Of a DNA stretch of 64,000 nucleotides, positions 10,606 through 21,647 are shown piece after piece. The notes under the pieces are model-generated. The model had not been told where the DNA came from. It saw only the letters and a list, made by a program, of their open reading frames with translations, and did not search any database. The DNA lies in the NCBI GenBank assembly GCA_020881915.1, contig JAJFPB010000011.1:992001-1056000 (forward strand). The letters are read 5' to 3'. This stretch comes from Paramyrothecium sp. XJ0827. Its lineage: Eukaryota > Ascomycota > Sordariomycetes > Hypocreales > Stachybotryaceae. The position numbers and the translations under genes were made by a program. How positions within the stretch are numbered: position 1 is the first letter of the stretch; each line of letters starts with the position of its first letter.

Positions 10606-11588
10606 CTCCTTGGCAGTGCGAAGCCTTAGATGATGTATCGAGCCCCACAAGACCCTAGTAAATTCGTCATGACTTTGAGGGACAAGGACAGACGACAACA
10701 AGGTCAGTTACTAAGGAAGGCCAGGGACGAATTTCCTATTGACTGACCTATCTGAAGGTCAACCAAATCGCATGGAAAGACAACGCCCTTGTGTTGATGT
10801 TGACAACTATATATAAGGGAACCGAGTCAAAAGATCGAATTCGCCGTCGTCCGACAACACAACAGCCTTATAGTCGTCCGATAAAGCAGAGATTTGGTGA
10901 CGAGCCCGTCTTACAGCTATCCATTCCGTCCATAGCTGCAGATTACAACGATCGTATGAACGGCGTAGATATTGGGGATCATCTTCGCTCGAACATCGAT
11001 TCCAATCATCGTCAGCGCCGGGGGCCGGCCCGGGCGTTGACCTGGCGTTTCCTCCTTGCTGTGGCCCTGACGAATAGTTTCCTATTGCAAAAGCTCGGTC
11101 AGCCAAGCTGGAAGCCGTACAAGGCCCAAAGCCGGTTCCTTGAGGCCTTAGTTGACGAGATTTCCCGTACGTACGGCCGGACAAGGCCACAGGGCCAGAC
11201 GGGCAGCAAGACGGGCCCATCAAGGAAGAGATATCCAGCCGGGGACGAAATTACGCCCTTGGCGCAGCACGAATTTGACGATAGAGGTGTAACGTCGGAT
11301 TGCGTGGCCTGTCAAGGCGTTCAAATTGGTGTACGGTCTCAAAGCTCGAAAAAACGGCGCCCCTTGGGGCAGCAAGATGAAGATGGCGTCAATCGTCGGG
11401 TCAGGAAGGGTACAAATTGCAAGCAGGGATGTGTGACGTGTAATGTAGCCCTTTGTAACAAGGGTAAATGCTGGGACTTATATCATGAGCCAATTTCTTA
11501 GGTAGCTGATGTCACTAGATTTTTCCCCGTTTTAATTGGATCAGATCCATGTCCGATACATCATCTAAGGCTTCGCACTGCCAAGGAG
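10606..11588 (+). mobile_element. piggyBac-like element, internally deleted copy 1
   Basis: The ends match as inverted repeats of about 37 bp, starting CTCCTTGGCAGTGCGAAGCC and continuing TTAGATGATGTATCG on both sides. The element is 983 bp and keeps only the 3' part of the transposase gene; the N-terminal two thirds are gone. The dinucleotide AT stands immediately outside both ends (10604-10605 and 11589-11590), consistent with a 2-bp duplication. The TIRs are relatives of those of copy 2 at 55.7-58.1 kb (CCCCTTGACTGCGCGAAGCC). The insertion abuts an OrsD-like zinc-finger relic on the right. Confidence 0.85.
10757..11501 (+). pseudogene. piggyBac-like transposase, C-terminal part
   Basis: From an intron acceptor (CTGACCTATCTGAAG) the frame reads VNQIAWKDNALVLMLTTIYK, then AADYNDRMNGVDIGDHLRSN, then RQRRGPARALTWRFLLAVAL, and ends at a stop. 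This is the last third of a DDE_Tnp_1_7 (piggyBac-type) transposase with its Cys-rich C-terminal zinc domain (CVACQGVQIG; GCVTCNVALCNKGKCWDLYH). The catalytic N-terminal two thirds present in copy 2 are missing, so this copy is non-autonomous. The intron before VNQ is at the same place as in copy 2. The surviving part has no stops or frameshifts. Confidence 0.9.
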
Positions 11589-12754
11589 ATAGTCCTTTAT
11601 GGCACATATTGGTTTGCAAAAAGTGCGGCACCGTGCCCCAGACTACTCTTTACCGCCATATCCGTCTTTACCACAATTCAATGCAAATCTATAAGCCCAC
11701 TGCTATTAAGACATTTCTACGAACATTTGATCATCTGCCCTTGTTACATGATCCAGCTGAGATCTATGAAACAGTGCGCCCACTGCCCAGCGCTGCCCCT
11801 ATTCCATTTCTTCAAGTTTTCGACGATGGAATTAGTTGTCAACTCTGCCAGGGCGAAGAAAACCGGTACATCTGCCGCGGTCGTACATCCATCGAAGAAC
11901 ACCATAGAGATGTTCACGGCCAAACACCCCGTCGACCAGGACGAAAAAGTGGTGGATCAATCGGCGGCATAGAGGGACTAGCTCAGAGGGGCTTGGTACA
12001 GACCCAGGTACCGTGCCAAACTCTCTTTCGTAACTCTCGGTGTCGATACTATATGGTTAATAGTAAAACATCTGAGAGTCGATCCGATAAAAGCAGGGAC
12101 CTGCCATGCCAGGAGGCTAGCCAGCTGGATGGCCGATTACCACTTCCTGAGTCGGGCCTCCAGCAAATTATAGATGTTGAGCTTGCTAGGCAGCAAGGCG
12201 AAGAGACAGCTAACGCGTTTGAAGGCGCCACTTCTATTACCCTCCTATCTCCAGACGCTAGGCATCAATCACAATGGCTTCGTATGATTGAATGGCCGCG
12301 TTTCTTAGAGCCACACAAACACGAATTAGACGAGGTCGCCGCATTACTCTGCCTGCCTGATTCATGTACGGCTCAAAAACCAAACACCGTCGGCAAGAGC
12401 GACTCTGATGCATTGCTTTAACTATCCTCAGCTCGCTCGATCGTATACTAGCTCGTGCTCGGGCATCGCTTCAGGAGGGAAGGCTCAATGTCTTTGACCA
12501 ACACCGACTTAACTCATTCATCGCTGGCCGCTCATCGCAGAAGCCCATCATCCTTAACATGAAAGAAGAGACATATAAGAAATACGGAAGAGTCGTTCAG
12601 CATTTGGTGTGCTGTGTTCCGCCTTGCTTGGCAGAAAAAGGGCCCAAGACTTCATTATCGGCTTACCAATGCGCGAAGCGGCCGCCTTGTGGCGGGGGCC
12701 GCGAACCACGCGTGAACCATGGTGTAATGTATGCCTGCCGAGCCCTTCAACCAT
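11589..12754 (+). pseudogene. OrsD-like C2H2-type protein relic (DUF3505)
   Basis: Right of the piggyBac-like copy the frame reads SPLWHILVCKKCGTVPQ, then YRHIRLYH, then DDGISCQLC, ENRYICRGRTSIEEHHRDVH, and VPCQTLFRNSRCRYYMV. This is the double zinc-finger layout of OrsD-like proteins (named after the Aspergillus orsellinic acid cluster; also common in fungal repeat-rich DNA). The clean frame ends at 12421. Weaker blocks follow in other frames, for example MKEETYKKYGRVVQHL at 12559, which resembles the downstream region of this family. The first ATG of the open frame (11549) lies inside the transposon end and is not native. No function is known for most members. The gene is dead: it lost its 5' end to or near the insertion and is frame-broken at 3'. 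Confidence 0.65.
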
Positions 12755-13158
12755 AAAATAGCTGTTCCCCTCAATATCGTACGTCCGGCAAACCGTCTCA
12801 CCTACACCTCAGTTCATCACTACTCTCCCCAATGCCTCCCTTTCAATAGTTTCACAATCAAACTGGACAGCCCAGTTCTGGGGATTGGTATCACTGCTGT
12901 CATCGCTATATTTATCTTTTCACTTCTATGGCAGCACCTCTAAGCCAGAGGAAGCTCGAGTCATGGAATTCTAGTTCCTACGGTCATAGATAACAGACTG
13001 GACTAACATGATTCTTTTTCTACCTGCTAACTATGACAAATTTGAGCAGTTCTTTCCGTGCTTCAATTGTAGAAGATTGACGAATGAGTCGGATAGATCC
13101 GCCTTTATGCTGCCATTTCAGATCCTTTATTTGCGACCGAGTGGGATTATACTGACCA
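12755..13158. other. No recognisable gene
   Basis: Nothing is supportable. Part may be decayed 3' sequence of the OrsD-like relic. Confidence 0.4.
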
Positions 13159-13515
13159 TCAGACGCATGGCTCGATCAAACATGAATTCTCATCTTGCGC
13201 AGAACGTAGGGTCCATTCTGTCGCTTCGGGGGCGGTCATGAATTTAAACCCACGTAGTTTGTATTTCTCGACCGCATCTTCTGCTCTTTTTCGAATACTT
13301 TGTGGGACATCCCAATTATATGCGGTGTTCTGGATCGCCAGCTTGTAATACATGTGGAATGCGACGTGCTTGGTCAAAATACACTGAACGTGACTCGCGT
13401 AGAACGCGAAGATGCTTCTGAATATTGTTTGGTTTAATGGCTCAGCAATAAGCGGTCTACGAGGATCAATGGAGCCAACGATCAGCCTGCCATCGCGTAG
13501 TTGATACCGACCCAT
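13159..13515 (-). CDS. Uncharacterised protein fragment
   Basis: The frame starts at ATG 13515 and encodes 118 residues with a coherent, non-repetitive composition: GRLIVGSIDPRRPLIAEPLN, IFAFYASHVQCILTKHVAFH, RAEDAVEKYKLRGFKF. I do not recognise a named domain. It looks like real protein sequence (mixed amphipathic helices, few rare residues) rather than a chance frame. It may be the C-terminal part of a larger gene, because no good upstream context is present. No neighbour suggests a role. Confidence 0.45.
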   Translation of the reverse strand: MGRYQLRDGRLIVGSIDPRRPLIAEPLNQTIFRSIFAFYASHVQCILTKHVAFHMYYKLAIQNTAYNWDVPQSIRKRAEDAVEKYKLRGFKFMTAPEATEWTLRSAQDENSCLIEPCV

Positions 13516-13985
13516 TCTTGTCGATTTTTAACGGGGAGAGATCATCTGGTCCGTTTTTGGCCCGGCATGGCGGGCAGTGCCTAGTTCGCCTCTGGAAGTG
13601 CCCGGGAGACTAATTAAAGTGCTAGCAGCTAAGGTGATGCCTCAGAATGGGCATTGGTCAGTCATCTGCAAATGGACAGAAGGCCACTTTTGATTCCCCC
13701 AGCGATTTATTACATAAACGCAACCCCTGCGAGAGTCGATGAAGAATTCGCCATATCTGTTTGCTCTTTTTTCCCCCGCCCTTTTCTTTCGTCATTATCA
13801 AGGGGACCCAGGCAGGATCTAACCATGCATGGCATTTCCGAGCCAGCAGTCGAGATCAATATCAAGGCAAAGTCGATCCGGTTGTTAGGTCAAATTGTCT
13901 CTACATTGAGTACAACTGTATTAGCATCAGGAAAAGTAGCTATTGCCACCTTAACTGCTTTTGTGGTGAATATTGGTACAGTCCA
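13516..13985. other. Intergenic, no gene seen
   Basis: This is the 3' flank of the HET-domain gene. Nothing coding is recognisable. Confidence 0.45.
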
Positions 13986-16281
13986 TCAGTACAGGCAGAC
14001 TTCCCTCTCTTCATGTATACCCCGTATCGCCTCGCCATTCATGAGTCCGTGCATATAACATTCTCCCACTAACTGATATCCCCTCAGCGGCTGCTTCCTT
14101 TTTTTTTAATACAAATGGCACTGCACCACCGTTAAGAATGCAGATTTGGTCTCCAGCTTCAGCCAGATGTGGCACCAGGCCAAGACGCCCTGTCTCCGTG
14201 CGAGCAATCTGGTATGCAGTGTAACAAGTATACATGGCCCGGTAGTACGGCAGCCCAATGATGTCAATCAATTGTGCCTTGGTTTGCACGGGAGACATTG
14301 ACAGTAACATCATGCAGACGTTCTGAATATATTGACTCACTGAGACCAATCCGTTTCCAAAATCCTGTGGGACGGGGAGGAACTCTTCCGTCTTATTCGC
14401 CACCAGCGTCCGCCACCATACGTCGTCGAAGGTCTCGCCAGTTACATAGGAGTCAGACGCCATCGCAAGGTCTTCGATGATGCTGCGCGCTTGTCGAAGA
14501 CGGTGAATGAGACCATGTATGGGACCGTGCTTGACATGGTCACCGCCGACCCAAATCAGCTTGTCGACGAACCTGCCGCGAATTGTAAGACAATCGTCGT
14601 TTGGATCTTCACTAACCCACGGTACGCAGCTAGTGTCGCCGGCGGCCGCGTATAACCCGGTACTTTTTCCTCCCAAGCACTCGTACTCTATTTCGGCGCC
14701 CATATAGACGGACTTTGTGGTCCAGTCAGGGATCCAGGACGGAAACCGCAAGGATTGAATGTTCATTCGGGCTTGGTATAAGAGATCCATACACTGGCCC
14801 TTGTGTACAAATGCTTTGCCGTAGCGCCTGACTATTTTGTCGAATGGAGTTGAGTAGTCTGCCTTGAACAGCTCATCGTCGGCATCGCTGGCCAAACCAA
14901 GCACTGCGAATAGATGATCCCGAGCTCGTGTAGCTTCACTCCTGTCACAAAACTTAAGGAGCTCTAGAAGAGGCACATCGGCCCGTAGCCTCAGTCTCGA
15001 ATCCTTCTGCCGCACGAAGTTAAGCCTCTCCTGCTCCTTGAAGACCATCGTCTCGGTCCGCATAGTCAACGACTCCATACCACTACCCTTCAGGACGGGC
15101 ATGGTACCCAACAGTGCCGAGCGCCGGTACCCACACATAATGTGCATAGCGGCCAAGCCTGTGCTCATTGCCGCGACTTCCAATGCGTCGTGAACCTCGG
15201 GATCAACACACAAGAGGAGTGTCAAGCGGGCATCGATCGTAGCGACGTAGAAGACAGACCAACTGACCTCCCAGTCGCCACAGAATATGCGCATATCCGG
15301 CGAGAGGACAAATTCCTGAATGACCCACACTCGCCGGAACCATGGTCTTCCCCAGAGTTTTGCCAGTGCCTTCCAAGCAGGATCGTCTTCTGCGGGGAGT
15401 CCACAATCCTTGAATGCCTCCCTCTTGAATGCCTCCCTCTCTGAAGGTGAGAGATGCTCTAATATCACCATGTTGCGGTTAAGAAATTGACTAGCCCGAA
15501 CAATCCGTATTAACAAATCCTCGACTATTTCACTCCTATCGGCTTCGCGACCGAGCCACACCAAGGTGCGGGCTGCAGAGGCATAGATATTCCCCATCAT
15601 GGCCACCTGCTTCGCCTGCTCCGTGCTATCTGACTGGTTGATACACACCGCATCTGCCCACAGCTTACGATGCTTGTCGCTCAGTCGGAATCGACGCAGT
15701 GCATCGAATAGTGAGGCCGTGATGAGAAGTACACCACATGGTGTTTCTAGGCGGCATGTTTGGTGACTACTCCCCCACGTGTATGAGACTGTTTCGTACT
15801 GGCCGACCACTTCATCCGAGTCCAACGAGGCGTGGAATATATCTGCTCGGAGCGGGTCATCGCCGCCCCCTGGATGCAGATCAATGAGGCGTATCTCTCT
15901 GCTCTTAGGCGTATGCTGCAGCGGCATGTAGATATATTGCCGCCGCGTCAAAAGACGAACAAGGAATGCATGAAATCGTTTGCAGATGGCATAAGTGACG
16001 CGGAAAAGGATGTCGACGGGCTCAAAGTCCTCTTGGGAGCGGCTGCTGTGTAGCCACCTGCGGAGACGCGGGAGGACATAACGAACGATCGGGGGGCGAA
16101 TCCAGGGGATGGAGAAGGGTTTATCCCTCAAGAACAGCCGTGTGAATCGCTCACGCACCGAGGAAAAACAAAAAAACCAGAAAATTACCATGACGCATGA
16201 ACATGCATTAACAAGATTGTCAAACTTTGTATTCCAAAAGAATGATAGAATGAAAAAGAACAAAATGCTGAGGATAGACAT
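13986..16281 (-). CDS. HET-domain (heterokaryon incompatibility) protein, shifted C-terminus
   Basis: The ATG is at 16281. Residues 1-16 and 26-42 are strongly hydrophobic (SILFFFILSFFW; VMVIFWFFCFSS), suggesting one or two N-terminal membrane segments. The HET domain follows: YETVSYTWG (about 162-170), KLWADAVCINQSD (206-218), MGNIYASAARTLVWLG (229-244), with RVWVIQEF further on. HET proteins trigger cell death on non-self fusion; most are uncharacterised. The uninterrupted frame gives 756 aa ending at 14011, but the conserved end seen in the family (GYQLVGECYMHGLMNGEA) lies in another frame and stops at 13986. One extra G in the GGGG run at 14080-14083 would explain it. Either the protein has an altered tail or the base run is miscalled. 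No introns are needed. An N-terminal membrane anchor is unusual in this family. Confidence 0.88.
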
Positions 16282-17163
16282 TTTGTGCTGTCTCGACCTG
16301 TTGGATGTTGTGAGGTTGATCTGCTAAGGGCTCCGATATCAAGAGTGAAGTGCGGATCAACCAGCTGACAACGTAGCATATTGCCCATTGTCATCACGGG
16401 CCCACATTTCTAACCATACAGCTTCGACAGAGGGGCGTCAGATGGTTAGGTCCTTCGGGCACTCTAAGAGATTCAGCTGAAAATCGCCCACATCTGTCGA
16501 CAATTGTTGCGCAAGACCCTTGCAGAATTCTCCACAGTTGCTTACGCTGCAACTGCCTTGGCCGCCAGCCTTGTGTGGCTGAGCGGTTGTGAGAAGGGTC
16601 ATCTGATCACGTCGAAGCCGACTTCAAATTCCTAGAAACGCGTCCCTCTATTTTCCCATGCTCACGCTTCTCGGAGGTCAGTCGTGAGGCCATTAGGACA
16701 AAGTACTGGTTTGCGCCAATGCTGATGCATATGTTAAAGAAAGAAGCAGATGTTGCCACTATCCACTTGCGCCCAGTTGACCAATGTTGGTGTCTGAAGC
16801 ATGCAACTCGGCTGTTAATGCTCCAGCGTCTGGGGTACTTCCCCCGTGTATGGTCACCGGGAGCCCGCAAGATCCCGCAGTACGATGTACTGCGGCGGTT
16901 TCAGTATCCGCTGACGGAGAAGGACGGTTGATCATCATTAAGACTGGACTACGGGGGTTGTACTCGTTTCTCCTTTTGAGTGAATTGCTACATGTAATTA
17001 CCTTTCATTAGTTAGCTATAGCGTAGCACGCCCGATATGCCCACAGGCATGGCGGCCACTTGGCCGCCCCCAAGGCGTCTAAATACACACACACACACAC
17101 TTCCCCCGGGTAAGTTACCTAGGCACTGTGCCTGCGCCATGTGGGACCAAAAATGGACTAGTT
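16282..17163. other. Intergenic, left flank of the MULE
   Basis: No supported gene. A 70-codon frame at 16719-16931 has no recognisable domain. A perfect (AC)8 microsatellite lies at 17085-17100. Confidence 0.5.
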
Positions 17164-17172
17164 TAGGAAGAG

Positions 17173-17271
17173 GGGGCCCCATAGGGACACGCCTAGGCGC
17201 CTCTCCACTTCTGCACGCGTAGGCGTGCGGATTATGTCAGCCCCCAATTTGGCACAACTCCACAGCTGCAT
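17173..17271 (+). repeat. MULE left terminal inverted repeat
   Basis: This 99-bp repeat is inverted at 19960-20058 and differs at only one position that I can see near its inner end (CCACAGCTGCAT here, CCACAACTGCAT in the inverse of the right end). Confidence 0.93.
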
Positions 17272-17333
17272 TTAGGGGCTGCGGCTATTGCTGCCATTGC
17301 TAACCACAACCGTAGTTTTCAGGGGTTGCCGTT

Positions 17334-19894
17334 ATGGCGCAGACGGCATTTCCTGATGATGTGCTTCCGCCAGAGGGCACGTACGACTCGCGATACGCTC
17401 TACTCACAGCTATCAATGAATGGGCAGCACCAAGAGGATACGCGTTCATAACTGGGAGATCGTCGCGATCAACCAGCGGCAGGCAGATTATCACATACGC
17501 ATGTGATCGATGGTGTCGGCCACCAAGCGCCTCAAGGGACCGCCAGCGCAAGACTACTACGCGAGGAACCAACTGCCGGTTCTCTATCATCGCGAAGGAA
17601 TCCCTAGATAAGACGACTTGGTCTTTAAGGCATCGTCCGGATCCACAATTTTCTTCACACAACCATGAACCAAGCTGGCACAAATCAGCACATCCAGTCC
17701 ATCGGCAGCTCTCGGATGTGGACAGGTCAACAATCAGCCGCCTTACGAACGCTGGTGTAGCGCCAAAAGATATCAGGACTTATATTCGCCAGAACTCGAA
17801 TACCATTGCAACCCAGCAAGATATCTACAACCGTATCGCAGATAGCAAACGAGAGCTCTGTGAGGGTCAGAGCACTATACATGCTTTTGCTAACCAGCTA
17901 GACAAGGAAGGGTTCTGGAACCGGATGAGCTTGACTCAGATAACCGAATCACGGCGGTGTTGTTCGCCCATCCGGAGTCATTGGCATACTTGAAGGCTTA
18001 CCCAGATCTACTTTTCTTGGACTGCACATACAAAACGAACAAATACGGAATGCCGCTGCTTGATATGATTGGTGTTGATGCCTGCCAGCGATCCTTCTGT
18101 ATCGCCTTCGCATTCCTTAATGGCGAGGCTGAGCAGGACTTCATCATATGGGCCTTGGACCGGCTCAGGTCCCTGTATGAACTCTGCAACACAAGGTTTC
18201 CATCTGTTATTCTGACTGACCGTGATAAGGCCTGTATGAACGCTGTAGAGAGCTGCTTTCCGTCTTCGATCTCTCTGCTATGCCTGTGGCATGCGAATAA
18301 GGCGGTCCTCCGCTATTGCCAGCCAACATTCGTACACCATAAGCAAGGGTCTGAGGCCTATCAGCAAGGTCTGAGCGACTGGAATGACTTTTTCAACCAC
18401 TGGCATTCGATTATGAGGTCGTCAGATGAACAGGCATTTGACCAGCGCGTACAAGAGCTTGAAAAGCGCTATCTGCCTCAATATCTCGAAGAGGTTGGCT
18501 ACATCAAGTCCAACTGGCTCGATCCGTACAAGAAAAAGCTCGTTAAGGCCTGGGTCGACCAGCACCCTCACTTTGGTAATGTGGTCACCTCACGGGTTGA
18601 GGGTATCCATGGGCTCCTTAAGAGCCACCTTAAGAAATCTACGCTAGATCTCTTCGAGGCGTGGAGAGCTATGAAACATGCGCTTCTTAATCAATTATCT
18701 GAGCTGCGATCCAACCAAGTCAGGCAGCAAATGCGAATACCAATTGAGCTCTCTGGATCACTATATAGTGCCATACGTGGCTGGATATCTCACGAGGCTT
18801 TACGCAAAGTTGAAGAACAGCGGAAGCAGCTTATGAAAGAAGGCCTGCCTAGTTGTACCGGTACATTCTCTCGATCCCACGGCCTCCCTTGCGCCCATAT
18901 TCTCAAGGCTCTACAAGAGCAAGGCCAAACCCTTCGCTTGGAGCATTTTCACCCGCATTGGCATTTGAGTCGTCATGGTGTTCATCAGGTGCTATTGGAG
19001 CCTCGACACCGATCTGATCGAATAGCTGCCAATTCTACCACAAGTAAATCGCAATCGAGCACTCAGAGAGAGCCAAGTGCATTCGAGGCAGTTCAGGCAG
19101 CAGCGCAGCCAAAAGCACGACCTACATGCAGTAGATGCCACAAATTAGGACACAAGATGACGTCAAAGGCATGCCCTCAACGGTACGAGGGGATTTTGTA
19201 TTTGTCATCATCGTCAGCACAGGTAGAAGCAATGCCAGTGGCACTCTCGCCAGCATTATCCGGGGAAGCACGACCAGCAGCAGCAGCATCTGCATCTGTA
19301 TCATCTTTGCAGGAAGGGGAACCACTGGAAGACCCGTCATCAGGATTATCCGGACATGCTGGGTCTGGCAGGGATGATACTAGCTGCATTGTCGTTAGTA
19401 TAGAGACAGCAGCATCATCGGCAGTGTCATCAGCAAAACCATCGACACAGGGAGGGACGTCGCCAGTAGCATCATCTTCAACAGCATCAGTGGCGCCGAC
19501 ATTAAGATATGATGACCCACAAGCTATCTATCGGAGATATGTTGCTGCTCGAGATGCTTGGTATAAGGCGCAGCCTCGTGGTAGCGTCAAAACTAACCAG
19601 CAGTATCGGAGGGCATTAGGTCTACCTTTGCGGTATGACAAAGCAAGCTACCAGTGGTGTCTTGACTGGAAGCAGATGGGCAAACTCTGTACGACACCGA
19701 CCGGATCTAGAGATTGGAGTAAGGAAGAGATGATAGCGTACCTGGATTGGAGTAAAGCAGAAGATGATCGGGTGGAGGCTCAGGTAGCGGCAGAGATGGA
19801 AAGTAATCCATTTTCTAGCAGAAGAGGCATGCGCGACATCTGGGAGGCGGCTGAGAATGATGGAAAAGAGCAGCAGGAATTGTATTCAGCTTGA
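17334..19894 (+). pseudogene. MULE transposase with one frameshift
   Basis: The first frame (17334-17993) has a DNA-binding region of FAR1/WRKY-GCM1 type (CDRWCRPPSAS; TNCRFSIIAKE; HNHEPSW). The second (readable from about 17935 to 19894) holds the MULE catalytic core (LFLDCTYKTNKYGMPLLDMI, SVILTDRDKACMNAV, LLCLWHANKAVLRYCQP, VEGIHGLLK), a SWIM zinc finger (CTGTFSRSHGLPCAH), and a knuckle CSRCHKLGHKMTSKACPQRY followed by a Ser/Ala-rich tail. The frames meet at NRMSL/DSDNRITAVLFAHP near 17935. One missing base (TTGAC for TTGGAC) explains the shift. No splice sites fit. It would be about 853 residues if joined, near the length of Hop-type transposases. It could be a mutation, a base-call error or ribosomal frameshifting; the first two are more likely. 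Confidence 0.9.
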
Positions 19895-19959
19895 TAATTA
19901 GGAATTCATTGCAGTTCTGAATCTCGGGATTCTGAAACCCGCCAGCCTCAAAACTCGAA

Positions 19960-20058
19960 ATGCAGTTGTGGAGTTGTGCCAAATTGGGGGCTGACATAAT
20001 CCGCACGCCTACGCGTGCAGAAGTGGAGAGGCGCCTAGGCGTGTCCCTATGGGGCCCC
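19960..20058 (-). repeat. MULE right terminal inverted repeat
   Basis: Inverted partner of 17173-17271, read from 20058 inward. It contains the palindrome-rich outer part with GCACGCCTACGCGTGC near its middle. Confidence 0.93.
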
Positions 20059-20067
20059 TAGGAAGAG

Positions 20068-21600
20068 TCAAAGTTTAGACCGCCGGGCGCTGAACCTGAT
20101 CTCTACTGCCTCGTGCCATGGATAGCAGGCACCGCTTCAGCCGCCGTAGATAGGACTCTGAACACTTGGAGAATAGGCTTCAAGTTAGCTTGCTGATAAT
20201 ACAAAACCCACGGGGCCCTTGCGGAGAAATGGAAAATGAAGAGGCAAAAGCAAAAGATGGACGCTTTATGGGCTTGTACGAGAATTTGACAAAGCTTGGG
20301 AAATGAATAAGTTAACGTTATTACTACCGGTACCTGCGTAAGAATCTAAAGGACAATTTGGAGCGCGGATCATGCTCGAATTTGTCATGAGACTAATGTC
20401 AGGGCACATTACAACTCATGACAAAGGTGGAAGATAGCAGGCCATTGGGTTTGTACATCTAGTTCCTCCTGCTGATCGCTGGCTGGAAGTCCTGGTCAGC
20501 AGCTGCGGCCTTTTCCATAGCTGTGCGCTCTTAAGCCCTTTTCTGGCCCAGTGGAACTTCGCAACGAGACTGAGGGGATTAGCTTGCTCTAAACAGAAAT
20601 TCTTGGGACGGACCTAGAGCTCAAGTGGAGAGACCACGAGGCTATGTTCGCATGCACCGACAAACTAGGCTGTGGTGGGACTGTCTAGAAGTGAATGGAG
20701 CAAGGGCCGGGATTGGTCGAGGACTATCATCTACTCTGCTCCAGTTTGTTATTCTGGAATCCATATCTCGCCCATTTCTGGACTTTTTCTCACCCTTCAT
20801 CATCGAAACACTTTCTTACCGGTGTGACACATACGGAACCATGATCAATCTTCATAGAACACAAGACCTATGCAAAGAGGATTGGCAGGAGCATCGGAAA
20901 TGCCATCATATCCGGTACAAACAATTGGAAAGCGGTCGCGCTACTGGCCTACTCTTCCGGCCTCGTTATAGCTATTGGTATCTACATGAACAGGGGTCGG
21001 TCTTCCTTTTTCCATGTCCGGATTGATCATTCTAACATTTTTCAGAGCCTGAACACTTTCGGCTAGTCGAACGCCGATGGGGTGGTTACGGCAACACCTT
21101 CAAAGCAACAAGTGCTATCGTCAAGAACGGGTGGCGATGCTCCTTTCTCTCTTGGGGAACCTCGGAGTCGATCAGTTTATGTCCACCGCTGACTCTTAGC
21201 TGTCTTCAAGTTAATAATCTGATCATAGACACCAACGTATTTCTCAGAACCGATATCAGCCGCCCGTGGCTAAAAGCTTAGTTCATTCCTGCTTCTGGAA
21301 AGGGTTGGTGTCGCCGGCTTGCGCCAGAAAGACGTAGACAGACACCAGAACATCATGGTAAACGCCACCATGATGGGGACCGACCATGAAACTTGCTCAT
21401 TTGGATCAATGCAATGGCCCACCTCAGCAGTAAGTAACTGGTCATCATCAACAACTCGTTAGACCAAGTTCGAGTGCTTGACTTACGAAAGCATTTGGTA
21501 TACAATGAGGAGCTCACGATTGATTATGTGAGCCTTTGGGCAGGAGCCAGCGATGTTATTGTGGAAGTAAAAGTGCCGACAGTTCCTCGGTCCTGACCCA
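20068..21600. other. No clear gene; a few coding-like fragments
   Basis: I see no complete gene. On plus, 21045-21140 reads EPEHFRLVERRWGGYGNTFK in one frame. Near 21456-21570 another segment reads VLDLRKHLVYNEELTIDYVS, then LWAGASDVIVEVKV. These look like protein remnants, but I cannot assign them. A 133-codon frame at 20625-21026 shows no domain. Confidence 0.35.
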
Positions 21601-21646
21601 TTGAAGAAACCACAACTATCCAGAGGACAGTTGTGGCCTCTTCAAA
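21601..21646. repeat. Imperfect hairpin beside hAT B
   Basis: TTGAAGAAACCACAACT (21601-21617) is followed 12 bp later by AGTTGTGGCCTCTTCAA (21630-21646), its inverse except for two AA/CC positions. It directly abuts the left end of hAT B and may be outer terminal sequence of that or another element. Confidence 0.7.
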
Positions 21647-21647
21647 G

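Larger units (their letters stand above)
17173..20058 (+). mobile_element. Hop-like MULE, full-length with 9-bp target duplication
   Basis: The element begins GGGGCCCCATAGGGACACGC and ends with its inverse. The direct repeat TAGGAAGAG flanks it exactly (17164-17172 and 20059-20067), the 9-bp duplication expected of Mutator-like elements. It is 2886 bp with one transposase gene on the plus strand. The near-identity of the two 99-bp ends and the perfect flanking repeat indicate a young insertion. It resembles the Hop group described in Fusarium oxysporum in TIR length and protein layout; that assignment is from memory of the family. Confidence 0.95.

Noticed and set aside
20625..21140. Possible cytochrome P450 N-terminal exons (hydrophobic stretch, then RRWGGYGNTFK)
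   Set aside because: No haem-binding Cys motif, I-helix or EXXR was found downstream; the resemblance is too short to call.
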